From JACPSX01 sp035288405 [NCBI: bacterium] (GTDB taxonomy: Bacteria > JACPSX01), in contig DATEAK010000165.1 in the NCBI GenBank assembly GCA_035288405.1, positions 1-11,423 of the forward strand: a DNA stretch of 11,423 nt. The letters run 5' to 3'. The position numbers were made by a program, and so were the translations under genes. Position 1 is the first letter of the stretch; every line of letters begins with the position of its first letter. Positions 1 to 6,344 of this stretch are shown here, piece by piece. The notes under the pieces were generated by a model. That model made no database searches, was not told the DNA's origin, and worked only from the letters and a program-made list of their open reading frames with translations.

Positions 1-1
1 T

Positions 2-82
2 CAAAAAATCCAGGAGGCCCGCGCGGAGATCAACCCGCTCCATCGGCTGAGTAAAGAGGGCCTATTGGATGTGCGGATCTAG
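2..82 (+). CDS. 3' end of an unidentified upstream gene (partial)
   Basis: An open frame enters from the left edge and ends at TAG (80-82), giving 26 visible residues that finish in HRLSKEGLLDVRI. The next gene starts 60 bases downstream on the same strand, so the two may be co-transcribed. Proteins encoded just before orphan FlhB-C genes are often FliK-like hook-length control proteins, and a charged, beta-strand-like end such as LLDVRI would be compatible with that. This is inference from context only; the visible tail has no diagnostic motif. It could also be any other flagellar or unrelated gene. Confidence 0.45.
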   Translation, partial: QKIQEARAEINPLHRLSKEGLLDVRI

Positions 83-142
83 AGAGCCCGATCCGGCATA
101 CGACGTCCCTGGTTGAATTTCTCCAGCGCGCGAAAGGGATCC

Positions 143-457
143 ATGCGAGAGAAGAGACGACCTCATAAGAAGCGAGCCGTGGTCCTCGAATATTCCCCTC
201 CCGGGGACCGGGCTCCCCGTGTAACGGCCAAGGGGCAGGGGGAAATCGCCCAAAAGATTCTGGAACTGGCCAGGAGTCACGGGATTCCGCTGCGCAAGGA
301 CCCGGACCTTCTGGAAATCCTCTTCCAGGTGGAATTGGAAAAGGAAATCCCTCCGGCCGTCTATCAAGTTGTGGCGGAGATTCTCGCCTTTCTTTACACG
401 ATCAACGCAGGACAGATTTCAGCGGGTACGAATCTGGATCCTACGGCCGCGGAGTGA
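143..457 (+). CDS. stand-alone FlhB C-terminal-domain protein (EscU/YscU/FlhB switch family)
   Basis: This 104-aa protein aligns by eye with the cytoplasmic C-terminal domain of FlhB, the export-gate subunit that switches substrate specificity in flagellar type III secretion. The family pattern is visible: AVVLEY near the start, then VTAKGQGEIAQKILELARSHGIPL, then a DPDLLEILF segment, EIPPAVYQVVAEILAFLY, and a short tail. Full-length FlhB (about 350 aa) has four membrane helices and the NPTH self-cleavage site just before this region; both are absent, and KKRAVVLEY stands where NPTHYAVAL would be. Such orphan domains (called FlhX, FhlB or YlqH in other bacteria) are known and can partly replace the cleaved FlhB fragment. 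The ATG at 143 is preferred to an upstream TTG (113) because GAAAGGG (132-138) is well placed before it and the preceding residues are not conserved. Confidence 0.85.
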   Translation: MREKRRPHKKRAVVLEYSPPGDRAPRVTAKGQGEIAQKILELARSHGIPLRKDPDLLEILFQVELEKEIPPAVYQVVAEILAFLYTINAGQISAGTNLDPTAAE

Positions 458-472
458 TTCCCGGTCAAAAAA

Positions 473-489
473 TTGCCTCCTAGCGGCAA
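473..489. promoter_or_regulatory. inverted repeat, possible activator-binding site upstream of the sigma-54 promoter
   Basis: TTGCC (473-477) and GGCAA (485-489) form a perfect 5-base inverted repeat around a 7-base spacer. It lies about 100 bases upstream of the -24 element at 590, the usual distance for a bacterial enhancer-binding protein of the NtrC/FlrC/FleQ type acting by DNA looping. The arms are short and could arise by chance, so binding is inference. The rest of the 182-base gap between the FlhB-C gene and flgF contains no plausible gene. Confidence 0.25.
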
Positions 490-589
490 GAAGTTCCCCA
501 TTCCGGCACATTCCTCTGAGAGCCTCCCGAGGGAAGATTCCTAACCCCTGAACAACCCGTGAGATGCAGGTGCGGCCGGGAAAACCCAT

Positions 590-605
590 TGGCACCGACC
601 TTGCA
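590..605 (+). promoter_or_regulatory. sigma-54 (RpoN) promoter for the flgF operon
   Basis: The sequence TGGCAC-CGACC-TTGCA matches the sigma-54 consensus TGGCAC-N5-TTGCW at every fixed position, with the essential GG at 591-592 and GC at 603-604 separated by exactly ten bases. Transcription should begin about 12 bases after the GC, near 615-617. That leaves a short leader of about 24 bases carrying the flgF ribosome site (AAGGAGG, 625-631). Sigma-54 control of rod and ring genes is known for the middle tier of flagellar hierarchies in Vibrio, Pseudomonas, Campylobacter and relatives. It implies an activator of the FlrC/FleQ/FlgR class encoded elsewhere. Confidence 0.9.
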
Positions 606-639
606 AAGAAGCAAGAGAGTCGCCAAGGAGGAAGCTCAA

Positions 640-1401
640 ATGAACGGTTTTTATCCGGCAGTGGCCGGAGCACTGGCTCAGGACCGCAGGCTTGAAATCC
701 TCACCGCCAACCTGGCCAACGCGAACACCCCGGGTTTCAAAGCAAGCATCCCTGTCTTTCGAACCTTCCTCAGCGGGACATCGACTCCGGGAGTGCTACC
801 GGTTGGTGACTTTTCGCGGCCTGGAATTCAGCCCCTCGATTCCGACGCGATGGGCTGGATTTCTTCTTCGGTCGTCGATTTGCGGCCTGGAGACATAAAG
901 CAGACCGGTTCAGCTCTGGACCTCGCCATCGATGGAGAAGGCTTTTTCGCAATCCGGACCTCTCAAGGCGAGCGCTACACGCGGGGCGGGAATTTTACCC
1001 GCAAGGCCACGGGCGAACTGGTAACTCAGGACGGTTCCCCCGTTCTGGGCATCAATGGCGGACCGATCCGTCTCGGACCGGGGGAAATGACAGTCTCCGA
1101 CAATGGGGGAATAACCGTAGAGGGTAACCCGGCCGGGACTTTGAAGGTGGTCACTTTTAAGAATCCGCAACTCCTCGAAAAAGCGGGGGAGGGATTGCTG
1201 AACCTCCGGGAAGGAACCCCCGACTTGGTTCCCGCACAAACCTTGCGGGTACGGCAGGGCTACCTGGAAAACTCCAATGTGAGTGTGGTGGAACAGCTCA
1301 CCGGGATGATCACGACCTTACGGGCCTTTGAAGCATACCAGAAGGTAATCCAGTCGCACGATGAGGTAACTGGCAAAAGTATCGAAATCGGGAGGATCTA
1401 G
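640..1401 (+). CDS. flgF: flagellar proximal rod protein FlgF
   Basis: FlgF (253 aa) is a component of the proximal rod, the drive shaft crossing the periplasm, and is exported by the flagellar type III system without a cleaved signal. The N-terminal rod/hook signature is present (residues about 20-34, [14 protein letters not shown]), followed by the central FlgE/F/G module ([29 protein letters not shown], dGSPVLG). The C-terminal rod motif is [32 protein letters not shown]. Length matches the family (about 250 aa). The frame is open further upstream to a GTG at 559, but that would start before the sigma-54 transcription start. The ATG at 640 has AAGGAGG eight bases ahead and begins exactly where the family begins. 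The stop lies two bases before the flgG start, so the two are co-transcribed. Confidence 0.96.
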   Translation: MNGFYPAVAGALAQDRRLEILTANLANANTPGFKASIPVFRTFLSGTSTPGVLPVGDFSRPGIQPLDSDAMGWISSSVVDLRPGDIKQTGSALDLAIDGEGFFAIRTSQGERYTRGGNFTRKATGELVTQDGSPVLGINGGPIRLGPGEMTVSDNGGITVEGNPAGTLKVVTFKNPQLLEKAGEGLLNLREGTPDLVPAQTLRVRQGYLENSNVSVVEQLTGMITTLRAFEAYQKVIQSHDEVTGKSIEIGRI

Positions 1402-1402
1402 C

Positions 1403-2191
1403 ATGATACGGTCTCTGTTTACAGCTGTCACCGGGATGAAGGCCCAGGAACTCAACATCGATGTCATGGCCAACAACCTGGCCAACGTGAACACGGTGGG
1501 TTTCAAACGGAGCCGTGCCGATTTTCAAGATCTGCTCTACCAAACTCTCAGGGAAGCAGGATCGGCTTCCTCCGCCAACACCCAGCTCCCGACGGGACTC
1601 CAGGTAGGACTTGGGTCCAGGCCCGTGTCGGTGCAGAAGCTATTCACCCAGGGGGATTTTCAACCGACGGAGCGTTCCCTGGATTGGGCTATCGAAGGCG
1701 ACGGCTTTTTTCAAATCACGCAGCCCAACGGGGAATTGGCCTATACGCGGGCGGGCTCGTTGAAGACGGACAGCCAGGGGCGAGTCGTGAACTCGGACGG
1801 CTATGTTATGGATCCGCAGATCACGATTCCATCGGATGCCGTGTCAATTTCAGTCGGTGCGGACGGAACGATCTCCGTGGTCCAGGCGGGTCAAACGACC
1901 AGCAATCAGGTGGGCAACATTTTGTTGGCCAAATTTGCCAACCCTACGGGGCTGAAAGCGCTGGGGAGAAATCTTTATGTGTCCACGGAGGCTTCGGGTA
2001 CCGCGACCACGGGGACTCCGGGCCAGGACGGGTTCGGCACGATTGCCCAGGGGTTCCTGGAACAATCCAATGTGAGCATCGTTGAAGAACTCACCCAGAT
2101 GATCGTGGCCCAGCGCGCTTACGAGGTGAATTCCAAAGCCGTTCAGTCGGCCGACGAAATGCTGCAAACGGCCAACAACATGAAACGGTAG
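1403..2191 (+). CDS. flgG: flagellar distal rod protein FlgG
   Basis: FlgG (262 aa; 260 in E. coli) builds the distal rod that passes through the P and L rings and joins the hook. The sequence is typical from end to end: [15 protein letters not shown], the signature [68 protein letters not shown], and the C-terminal [37 protein letters not shown]. FlgG is told from FlgF by the YxTLRxxG and TGLQVGLG segments and by the longer C-terminal helix. The ribosome site GGAGG (1391-1395) lies inside the end of flgF, so translation is probably coupled. The first 35 residues are clearly paralogous to FlgF, including near-identical bases around the NLAN motif. Confidence 0.98.
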   Translation: MIRSLFTAVTGMKAQELNIDVMANNLANVNTVGFKRSRADFQDLLYQTLREAGSASSANTQLPTGLQVGLGSRPVSVQKLFTQGDFQPTERSLDWAIEGDGFFQITQPNGELAYTRAGSLKTDSQGRVVNSDGYVMDPQITIPSDAVSISVGADGTISVVQAGQTTSNQVGNILLAKFANPTGLKALGRNLYVSTEASGTATTGTPGQDGFGTIAQGFLEQSNVSIVEELTQMIVAQRAYEVNSKAVQSADEMLQTANNMKR

Positions 2192-2256
2192 CCCGGAACG
2201 AAGAGCGAATCGTGGAGAATCAGGGTAGCGGCCCCGAGTTCGGATGAGGAGTGGAG

Positions 2257-3000
2257 ATGAAGAGGGGATTTGGTAAATTCTTCTGGGGATTGGCAGGCCT
2301 TCTCAGCTTGATTCTGTTTCTCGTCCCCGACGTAGCCGGGGCCCCAGCGTCCTTCCAGACCCGGTCCGTTCCACCGGAGCAGATCCGAGAGGCCGCGGTT
2401 GCCTATCTGGCTCACTATCTTCCTTGGCCACGTGAAAATGTGGAGATCAAGGAGATCGTCTTTCCCCAAGAGATTCTGGTGCCGGCCGGAAAGCTCTCTT
2501 TTGAATTCGGTCCCCCGAGCGGCGACAAAACTTTCGGGTCTCTCTCTCTCCCTGCCCAGGTAAGGGTGGACCAGAACCTGGTGCGACGTTTCCGGGTAAC
2601 GGCAACCGTGGAAGTCTATCGTCTGGCTGTCGCTGCCGCCAAGCCGATCGCCCGCGGCCAGATTCTCGGTGCCGGGGACGTCTATCTCCGTCGCATGTCG
2701 GTTCGGGAGCTGTTGCCGAATACTGCCTCGGAAATCTCCAAGGTTGTGGAGAAGAAGGCCCGCCGCTTCCTGCAGGCCCACCAGGTGATCAACGAGACCT
2801 TTCTGGAAAATCAAACGGCAGTGCGCAAGGGGGAGGTCGTAAAGCTCGTCGTCGAGTCCCCATCCCTGCACATCGAGACCCCCGGGAAAACGGTCCAGGA
2901 CGGCGGAGTGGGTGAGGTGATCCGGGTCTTGAACCTGGGCTCACACAAAGAAGTCTACGGGCGGGTCCTGGATAGCAAGACGGTCCAAGTGGAATACTGA
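2257..3000 (+). CDS. flgA: flagellar P-ring chaperone FlgA
   Basis: FlgA (247 aa from this start) is a periplasmic chaperone needed to assemble FlgI into the P ring around the rod. A signal peptide is clear: KR near the start, a hydrophobic core (FFWGLAGLLSLILFLV) and likely cleavage after the VAGA region. An N-terminal part with the FlgA-type start (IREAAVAYLAHYLPWP) follows. The SAF domain lies at residues about 125-190 (PIARGQILGAGDVYLRRM, then a segment equivalent to the family's 'G..a.r.i..gq.i'). The C-terminal beta domain contains VRKGEVVKLVVESPSLHIETPGK and ends GRVLDSKTVQVEY. A GTG six bases earlier (2251) is possible, but the ATG fits better with GAGGA (2246-2250). The gene sits directly before flgH and flgI, whose products it serves. 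It is slightly longer than enteric FlgA (219 aa). Confidence 0.95.
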   Translation: MKRGFGKFFWGLAGLLSLILFLVPDVAGAPASFQTRSVPPEQIREAAVAYLAHYLPWPRENVEIKEIVFPQEILVPAGKLSFEFGPPSGDKTFGSLSLPAQVRVDQNLVRRFRVTATVEVYRLAVAAAKPIARGQILGAGDVYLRRMSVRELLPNTASEISKVVEKKARRFLQAHQVINETFLENQTAVRKGEVVKLVVESPSLHIETPGKTVQDGGVGEVIRVLNLGSHKEVYGRVLDSKTVQVEY

Positions 3001-3010
3001 GGAGCCCATA

Positions 3011-3736
3011 ATGTCTATTTTTGTGAAATCGATCGCCAAACGTGCGCCCGGTTTTCTCGTTTCAGGCTTGCTCCTTACCGGATGCACACTTCCCATGCAA
3101 ACTGAACACATCAGCTCCTCCCCGATCGCAGTCTCACCTGCAATACCACAGAGCCCGCGGCGTGCGACAATAGATGGATCTCTCTGGGAAGATTCAGGAT
3201 CGAGCCAGAATCTTTTCTTCCTGGACAGCCGGGCCCGTAATGTGAACGACCTGCTCACGGTGATCATCAGTGAAAATCCCACCGCCGACCAGACGGCCAA
3301 TACCAAGACAGCCAGGAAGAGCAACCCTTCGGCGAGTATTTCCCAGGTCCTCGGCTTGGATTTTACGAAAGACAATCTCGGAGGAATTCTCGGGCGCCCT
3401 CCCACAATTTCAGCCTCGATGAATAACGCCTTCGATGGGTCCGGGTCCACGGATCGCAGCGGCAAGGTCCTGGCAACTCTGAGCGCCCGAGTATTAGAAG
3501 TCCTTCCCAACGGGAATCTGGTCATTGAAGGAAGAAGGGAAATTACGATCAACCGGGAAACTCAATTCATTACGATCAGCGGCGTCGTCCGTCCTACGGA
3601 CATCGACAAGGACAACACGGTGCAATCGGCGAAGCTTTCCGATGCCCGGATTTCCTATACGGGAAAGGGAGTCCTGGCCGATCAGCAAGGCCCCGGCTGG
3701 CTGTCCCGCATCCTGGATAAGGTTTGGCCCTTTTAA
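3011..3736 (+). CDS. flgH: flagellar L-ring lipoprotein FlgH
   Basis: FlgH (241 aa) forms the L ring, the outer-membrane bushing of the flagellar rod. A lipoprotein signal ends in the lipobox LLTG-C with Cys25 as the lipidated residue. Family hallmarks follow: GSLWEDSGSSQNLFFLDSRARNVNDLLTVIISENPTADQTANTKTARKS, then GRPPTISASMNNAFDGSGSTDRSGKVLATLSARVLEVLPNGNLVIEGRREITINRETQFITISGVVRPTDIDKDNTVQSAKLSDARISYTGKG, ending LSRILDKVWPF. Length is close to the usual 220-240 aa. The start ATG has AGGAG (3000-3004), overlapping the flgA stop, which suggests coupled translation. The fixed order A-H-I is common outside the enterics. Confidence 0.97.
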   Translation: MSIFVKSIAKRAPGFLVSGLLLTGCTLPMQTEHISSSPIAVSPAIPQSPRRATIDGSLWEDSGSSQNLFFLDSRARNVNDLLTVIISENPTADQTANTKTARKSNPSASISQVLGLDFTKDNLGGILGRPPTISASMNNAFDGSGSTDRSGKVLATLSARVLEVLPNGNLVIEGRREITINRETQFITISGVVRPTDIDKDNTVQSAKLSDARISYTGKGVLADQQGPGWLSRILDKVWPF

Positions 3737-3746
3737 GGAGTTGCGG

Positions 3747-4925
3747 ATGAAGCACTGGCATTTCACTCGTCCTGGAACCTTTTTCCTCCTGCCGCTTTTT
3801 CTTCTGACCCTTGGCTACGCCCCAAAGGCAGAGGCGGTGCGGGTCAAAGATCTGGCCACGATCAAAGGCACGCGGAGCAATCAGCTTTTTGGTTACGGGC
3901 TGGTCGTGGGGCTGAACGGCACCGGGGACAAGACCAACACCAAATTTACCGTGCAGTCCCTGGTAAACATGCTCTCGAACCTGGGGATAACGGTGGATGC
4001 AACTCAGGTCAAGGTGGGCAACGTGGCGGCTGTCATGGTTACGGCGAATCTTCCTGCCTTTGCCCGCTCAGGGAACCGAATTGACGTGCTGGTCTCCTCC
4101 CTTGGGGATGCCAAAAGCCTACAGGGAGGAACCTTACTCCTCACGCCTATGAAAGGACCGGATCAGCAGGTGTACGCCGTAGCGCAAGGGGCTCTTTCGG
4201 TGGGAGGTTTCTCGGTTGGCGATGAGAGTAACGTGCAAAAGAATCATCCGACCGTGGGAAGCATCCCGGCGGGCGCCATCGTGGAAAAAGAAGTCCCTTA
4301 CGTCTTCAATGACATGAGAAATTTAACCCTGTCACTGCGCAGCCCCGATTTCACCACAGCCTTGCGCTTGGCTGAAGCTATAAACCAAGGAATCGGCAAG
4401 GGAACCGCGACGGCTCTCGACGCGGGCACGGTCCAGGTGGAGATTCCAGCACAGTTTCAGAGCAACGTTGTTTCCTTGGCGGCCGCACTGGAGAAGCTCG
4501 ATGTGCAACCGGACACCATCGCCAAGGTGGTTATTGACGAGCGTACCGGAACCGTGGTCATGGGGGAGAATGTGCGAATCTCCGCAGTGGCCGTTTCGCA
4601 CGGCAACCTGACGATCCGTATCAAGACAGAACAGGATGTCTCGCAGCCCTTGCCTCTGGCGCCGGCCCCGCCTACCGGTGCCGCTCCCGCGACGACTGAT
4701 CAGCGAGTGGTTACGGCTCCCGGAGGGACGACCGTAGTGACCCCGCGCCAGACCACAAGCGTGGAGGAACAGGAGGGCCGTCTCATCATCGTCGATGCCG
4801 GGGCCGGTCTTGGAGAACTCGTGCGAGCACTAAACGCGATCGGAGTAACCCCAAGAGACCTGATCGCGATCTTGCAGTCGATCAAGGCGGCCGGCGCCTT
4901 ACAGGCCGAACTGCAGCTCATTTGA
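3747..4925 (+). CDS. flgI: flagellar P-ring protein FlgI
   Basis: FlgI (392 aa) forms the P ring in the peptidoglycan layer. A Sec signal peptide is visible with cleavage after Ala30 (AxA before VRVKDL), followed by the conserved start RVKDLATIKGTRSNQLFGYGLVVGLNGTGD, then NMLSNLGI, VAAVMVTANLPAFARSGNRIDVLVSSLGDAKSLQGGTLLLTPMKGPD, and the C-terminal VRALNAIGVTPRDLIAILQSIKAAGAL. It is about 27 aa longer than E. coli FlgI; much of the excess is a Pro/Ala/Thr-rich loop at residues about 301-330. The protein has no cysteine, so the disulfide of the enteric protein is missing; Ala stands in the AGALQAEL tail. The ATG at 3747 follows AAGGAG (3735-3740), which overlaps the flgH stop. The much longer upstream open frame is only read-through inside flgH. 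Confidence 0.97.
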   Translation: MKHWHFTRPGTFFLLPLFLLTLGYAPKAEAVRVKDLATIKGTRSNQLFGYGLVVGLNGTGDKTNTKFTVQSLVNMLSNLGITVDATQVKVGNVAAVMVTANLPAFARSGNRIDVLVSSLGDAKSLQGGTLLLTPMKGPDQQVYAVAQGALSVGGFSVGDESNVQKNHPTVGSIPAGAIVEKEVPYVFNDMRNLTLSLRSPDFTTALRLAEAINQGIGKGTATALDAGTVQVEIPAQFQSNVVSLAAALEKLDVQPDTIAKVVIDERTGTVVMGENVRISAVAVSHGNLTIRIKTEQDVSQPLPLAPAPPTGAAPATTDQRVVTAPGGTTVVTPRQTTSVEEQEGRLIIVDAGAGLGELVRALNAIGVTPRDLIAILQSIKAAGALQAELQLI

Positions 4926-5053
4926 TGGAGGAGATGAGCGATCAGCTGTCAGCCAGAAGTCGAAATACAAGAAATGCCGGAGAGAAAAGGAAGATTTGAA
5001 AGTTGATTGCCGAGGGCTGATCGTTGAGCGCTTTTTATAAGGGTGAGAAACGC
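4926..5053. other. flgI-flgJ gap with scattered GCTGATCG-like words
   Basis: This is the largest gap inside the first flagellar operon. CGATCAGC (4939-4946) and GCTGATCG (5016-5023) form an 8-base inverted pair about 70 bases apart, with further partial copies (GCTGTCAGCC, GTTGATTGCC) around them. This resembles the degenerate GCTGAT-rich words often found dispersed between genes in bacterial genomes. A 24-codon open frame starts at 4925, overlapping the flgI stop (TGATG), but has no recognisable product. I see no convincing promoter or terminator here, so flgJ is probably read from the upstream promoter. Confidence 0.3.
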
Positions 5054-5893
5054 GTGAACAATATTGATGGGCTCCGAAACTTTCAGTGGGAATCCAAATC
5101 GCTCCAGGGCAAGTCCGAGGATCTTCTCAACAAGTTGGAGACCCAGGGAAGCGCACAGGGGAAGACAGATCCCGCGGCCTTAAAACGAGCGGCTCGGGAA
5201 TTTGAGGCCGTCTTTATCGGTCTGGTGATTCAGAAAATGAGGGACACGATCCCGAAAAGCGGTTTTTTGGACGGTGGGTTTGGTGAGGAGGTTTTTACCT
5301 CTCTGATGGACCAGGAGTTTGCCAAGGGCTTGGCACAAGAAGCGGGAGGGCAACTGGCCGATGCGCTCGTCCGTCAACTTATGGAATCGCACGCCGGTCC
5401 CGGTCGAGATACACCGAAACCGGGAGGGTCTCATCCGCATCAGGAGAAGACCTCGAATCCGGAAAACCTTCTCGCCCCGGTGCAGGGTCGTATCAGCTCT
5501 CACTATGGGTATCGCAATGATCCCTTTACGGGAGAAAGAAAATTCCATGGAGGGATCGACCTGGCAGCTCCCGGCGGATCCAGAGTGCACGCCGCACTGG
5601 ACGGGCAGGTTGAGTTTAGCGGTTGGGCTCCCGGCTATGGGAATTTGGTGGTCCTAAAGCATCCGGGAGGCTATACGACTCTTTACGGTCATAATGAGGA
5701 AAACTTGGTGTCGGTCGGGGAGCCGGTCGCGGCGAACCAAGTGATCGCGCGAGTCGGGAGCACAGGAAGGTCTACAGGACCCCACACCCATTTCGAGGTT
5801 CGCTTTCAAGGTAAGGCGGTGGATCCACTCCCGTACCTGACCGCCGGTCATAAGCAAAGGGCACCCGGGGGATCGCAAGATGATACGGTTTAA
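5054..5893 (+). CDS. flgJ: FlgJ variant: rod-binding domain fused to an M23 peptidase
   Basis: This 279-aa protein has the FlgJ rod-binding domain at residues about 40-112 (ALKRAAREFEAVFIGLVIQKMRDTIPKSG, then GFGEEVFTSLMDQEFAKGLAQEAG-GQLADALVRQL). A Pro/Gly-rich linker leads to an M23 (LytM/lysostaphin-type) peptidase domain at about 138-262. The metal and catalytic residues are all visible: H165 and D169 in HGGID, H213 in YGHN, and H244/H246 in HTH. Enteric FlgJ instead carries a GH73 glucosaminidase, so the role of cutting peptidoglycan for the rod is kept but the bond cut would be in the peptide stem or bridge. The protein has no signal peptide; FlgJ is exported through the flagellar channel. 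The start is uncertain: GTG 5054 with AAGGGTGAG ahead is preferred, but TTG 5024 is possible (ten extra residues). Confidence 0.9.
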   Translation: MNNIDGLRNFQWESKSLQGKSEDLLNKLETQGSAQGKTDPAALKRAAREFEAVFIGLVIQKMRDTIPKSGFLDGGFGEEVFTSLMDQEFAKGLAQEAGGQLADALVRQLMESHAGPGRDTPKPGGSHPHQEKTSNPENLLAPVQGRISSHYGYRNDPFTGERKFHGGIDLAAPGGSRVHAALDGQVEFSGWAPGYGNLVVLKHPGGYTTLYGHNEENLVSVGEPVAANQVIARVGSTGRSTGPHTHFEVRFQGKAVDPLPYLTAGHKQRAPGGSQDDTV

Positions 5894-5924
5894 CCTGCGG
5901 AATTATGGGATGTTGCAGTGGATT

Positions 5925-5951
5925 TAAGTAGTTTGAAAGGGGCGCCGATGA
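5925..5951 (+). promoter_or_regulatory. sigma-28 (FliA) promoter for flgM-flgN-flgK-flgL-csrA-fliW
   Basis: TAAG (5925-5928), a 15-base spacer, and GCCGATGA (5944-5951) match the sigma-28 consensus TAAA-N15-GCCGATAA at three of four and seven of eight positions with exact spacing. It lies in the flgJ-flgM gap. Transcription should begin near 5957-5959, giving a leader of about 27 bases before the flgM ATG at 5985. Sigma-28-driven flgM is the classic arrangement that lets FlgM levels rise with late-gene activity. Read-through from the sigma-54 promoter would provide flgM earlier. Confidence 0.8.
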
Positions 5952-5984
5952 AGAGTCATGGACGGACAATAGAAGGAAAACAGA

Positions 5985-6305
5985 ATGACGACTCCAGGAA
6001 CGATTCCGCCCCTAAAACCTCTCATCGAGCCCAAGACTCCGGTTGCACCGGAGAAAGCCAAGGGGACTTCCCGCAAGAACCCGGAAAAGACACACGTCGG
6101 GCAAGGGGAGAAAGTGCAATTATCTCCCGAGGCCCGCAATCTCTCCGAGGTCCATGCAGAAGACCCCATCGCTGCTGCCAAGCGCTCCCGGCATATCGCC
6201 CAAATCAAGAAGCAGGTCGAGCAAGGAACCTACCAGGTGAGGGGGCAAGAAATTGCTGAGAAACTTCTTAGAACGATGCTCAAGGAGCGCGACACCCTCA
6301 AGTGA
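5985..6305 (+). CDS. flgM: anti-sigma-28 factor FlgM
   Basis: FlgM (106 aa) binds and inhibits sigma-28 (FliA) until it is exported through the completed hook-basal body. The N-terminal half is Pro/Lys-rich and low in complexity, as expected for this largely disordered protein. The diagnostic C-terminal part is present: VQLSPEARNLSEVHAED, then RSRHIAQIKKQVEQGTYQVRGQEIAEKLLRTMLKE, matching the family pattern of a helix with 'I..i+..v..G.Y.v....iA..ll'. It is slightly longer than the enteric protein (97 aa). AGAAGGA (5971-5977) is the ribosome site, seven bases before ATG. It is the first gene behind the sigma-28 promoter and is followed by flgN, the same pairing as in enterics. Confidence 0.94.
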   Translation: MTTPGTIPPLKPLIEPKTPVAPEKAKGTSRKNPEKTHVGQGEKVQLSPEARNLSEVHAEDPIAAAKRSRHIAQIKKQVEQGTYQVRGQEIAEKLLRTMLKERDTLK

Positions 6306-6344
6306 CCGGTTCCCCTATCGGCTGGCTGGAAACAGGATTCAACC

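Noticed and set aside
559-639. 27-codon upstream extension of flgF from GTG 559
   Set aside because: It starts before the sigma-54 promoter's own transcription start, so it would not be on the mRNA; the family start matches ATG 640.
2143-2871. 242-codon open frame antisense to flgA
   Set aside because: It lies wholly across a well-supported flgG end and flgA, has no recognisable motif, and is expected by chance opposite GC-rich coding sequence.
3525-3746. 74-codon upstream extension of the flgI frame
   Set aside because: It runs inside flgH in a different frame, and the FlgI signal peptide begins at the ATG at 3747 with a good ribosome site.
4925-4999. 24-codon open frame overlapping the flgI stop
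   Set aside because: The TGATG overlap is suggestive of coupling, but the peptide is short, polar and low in information, and it lies within repeat-like words; there is no support for a product.
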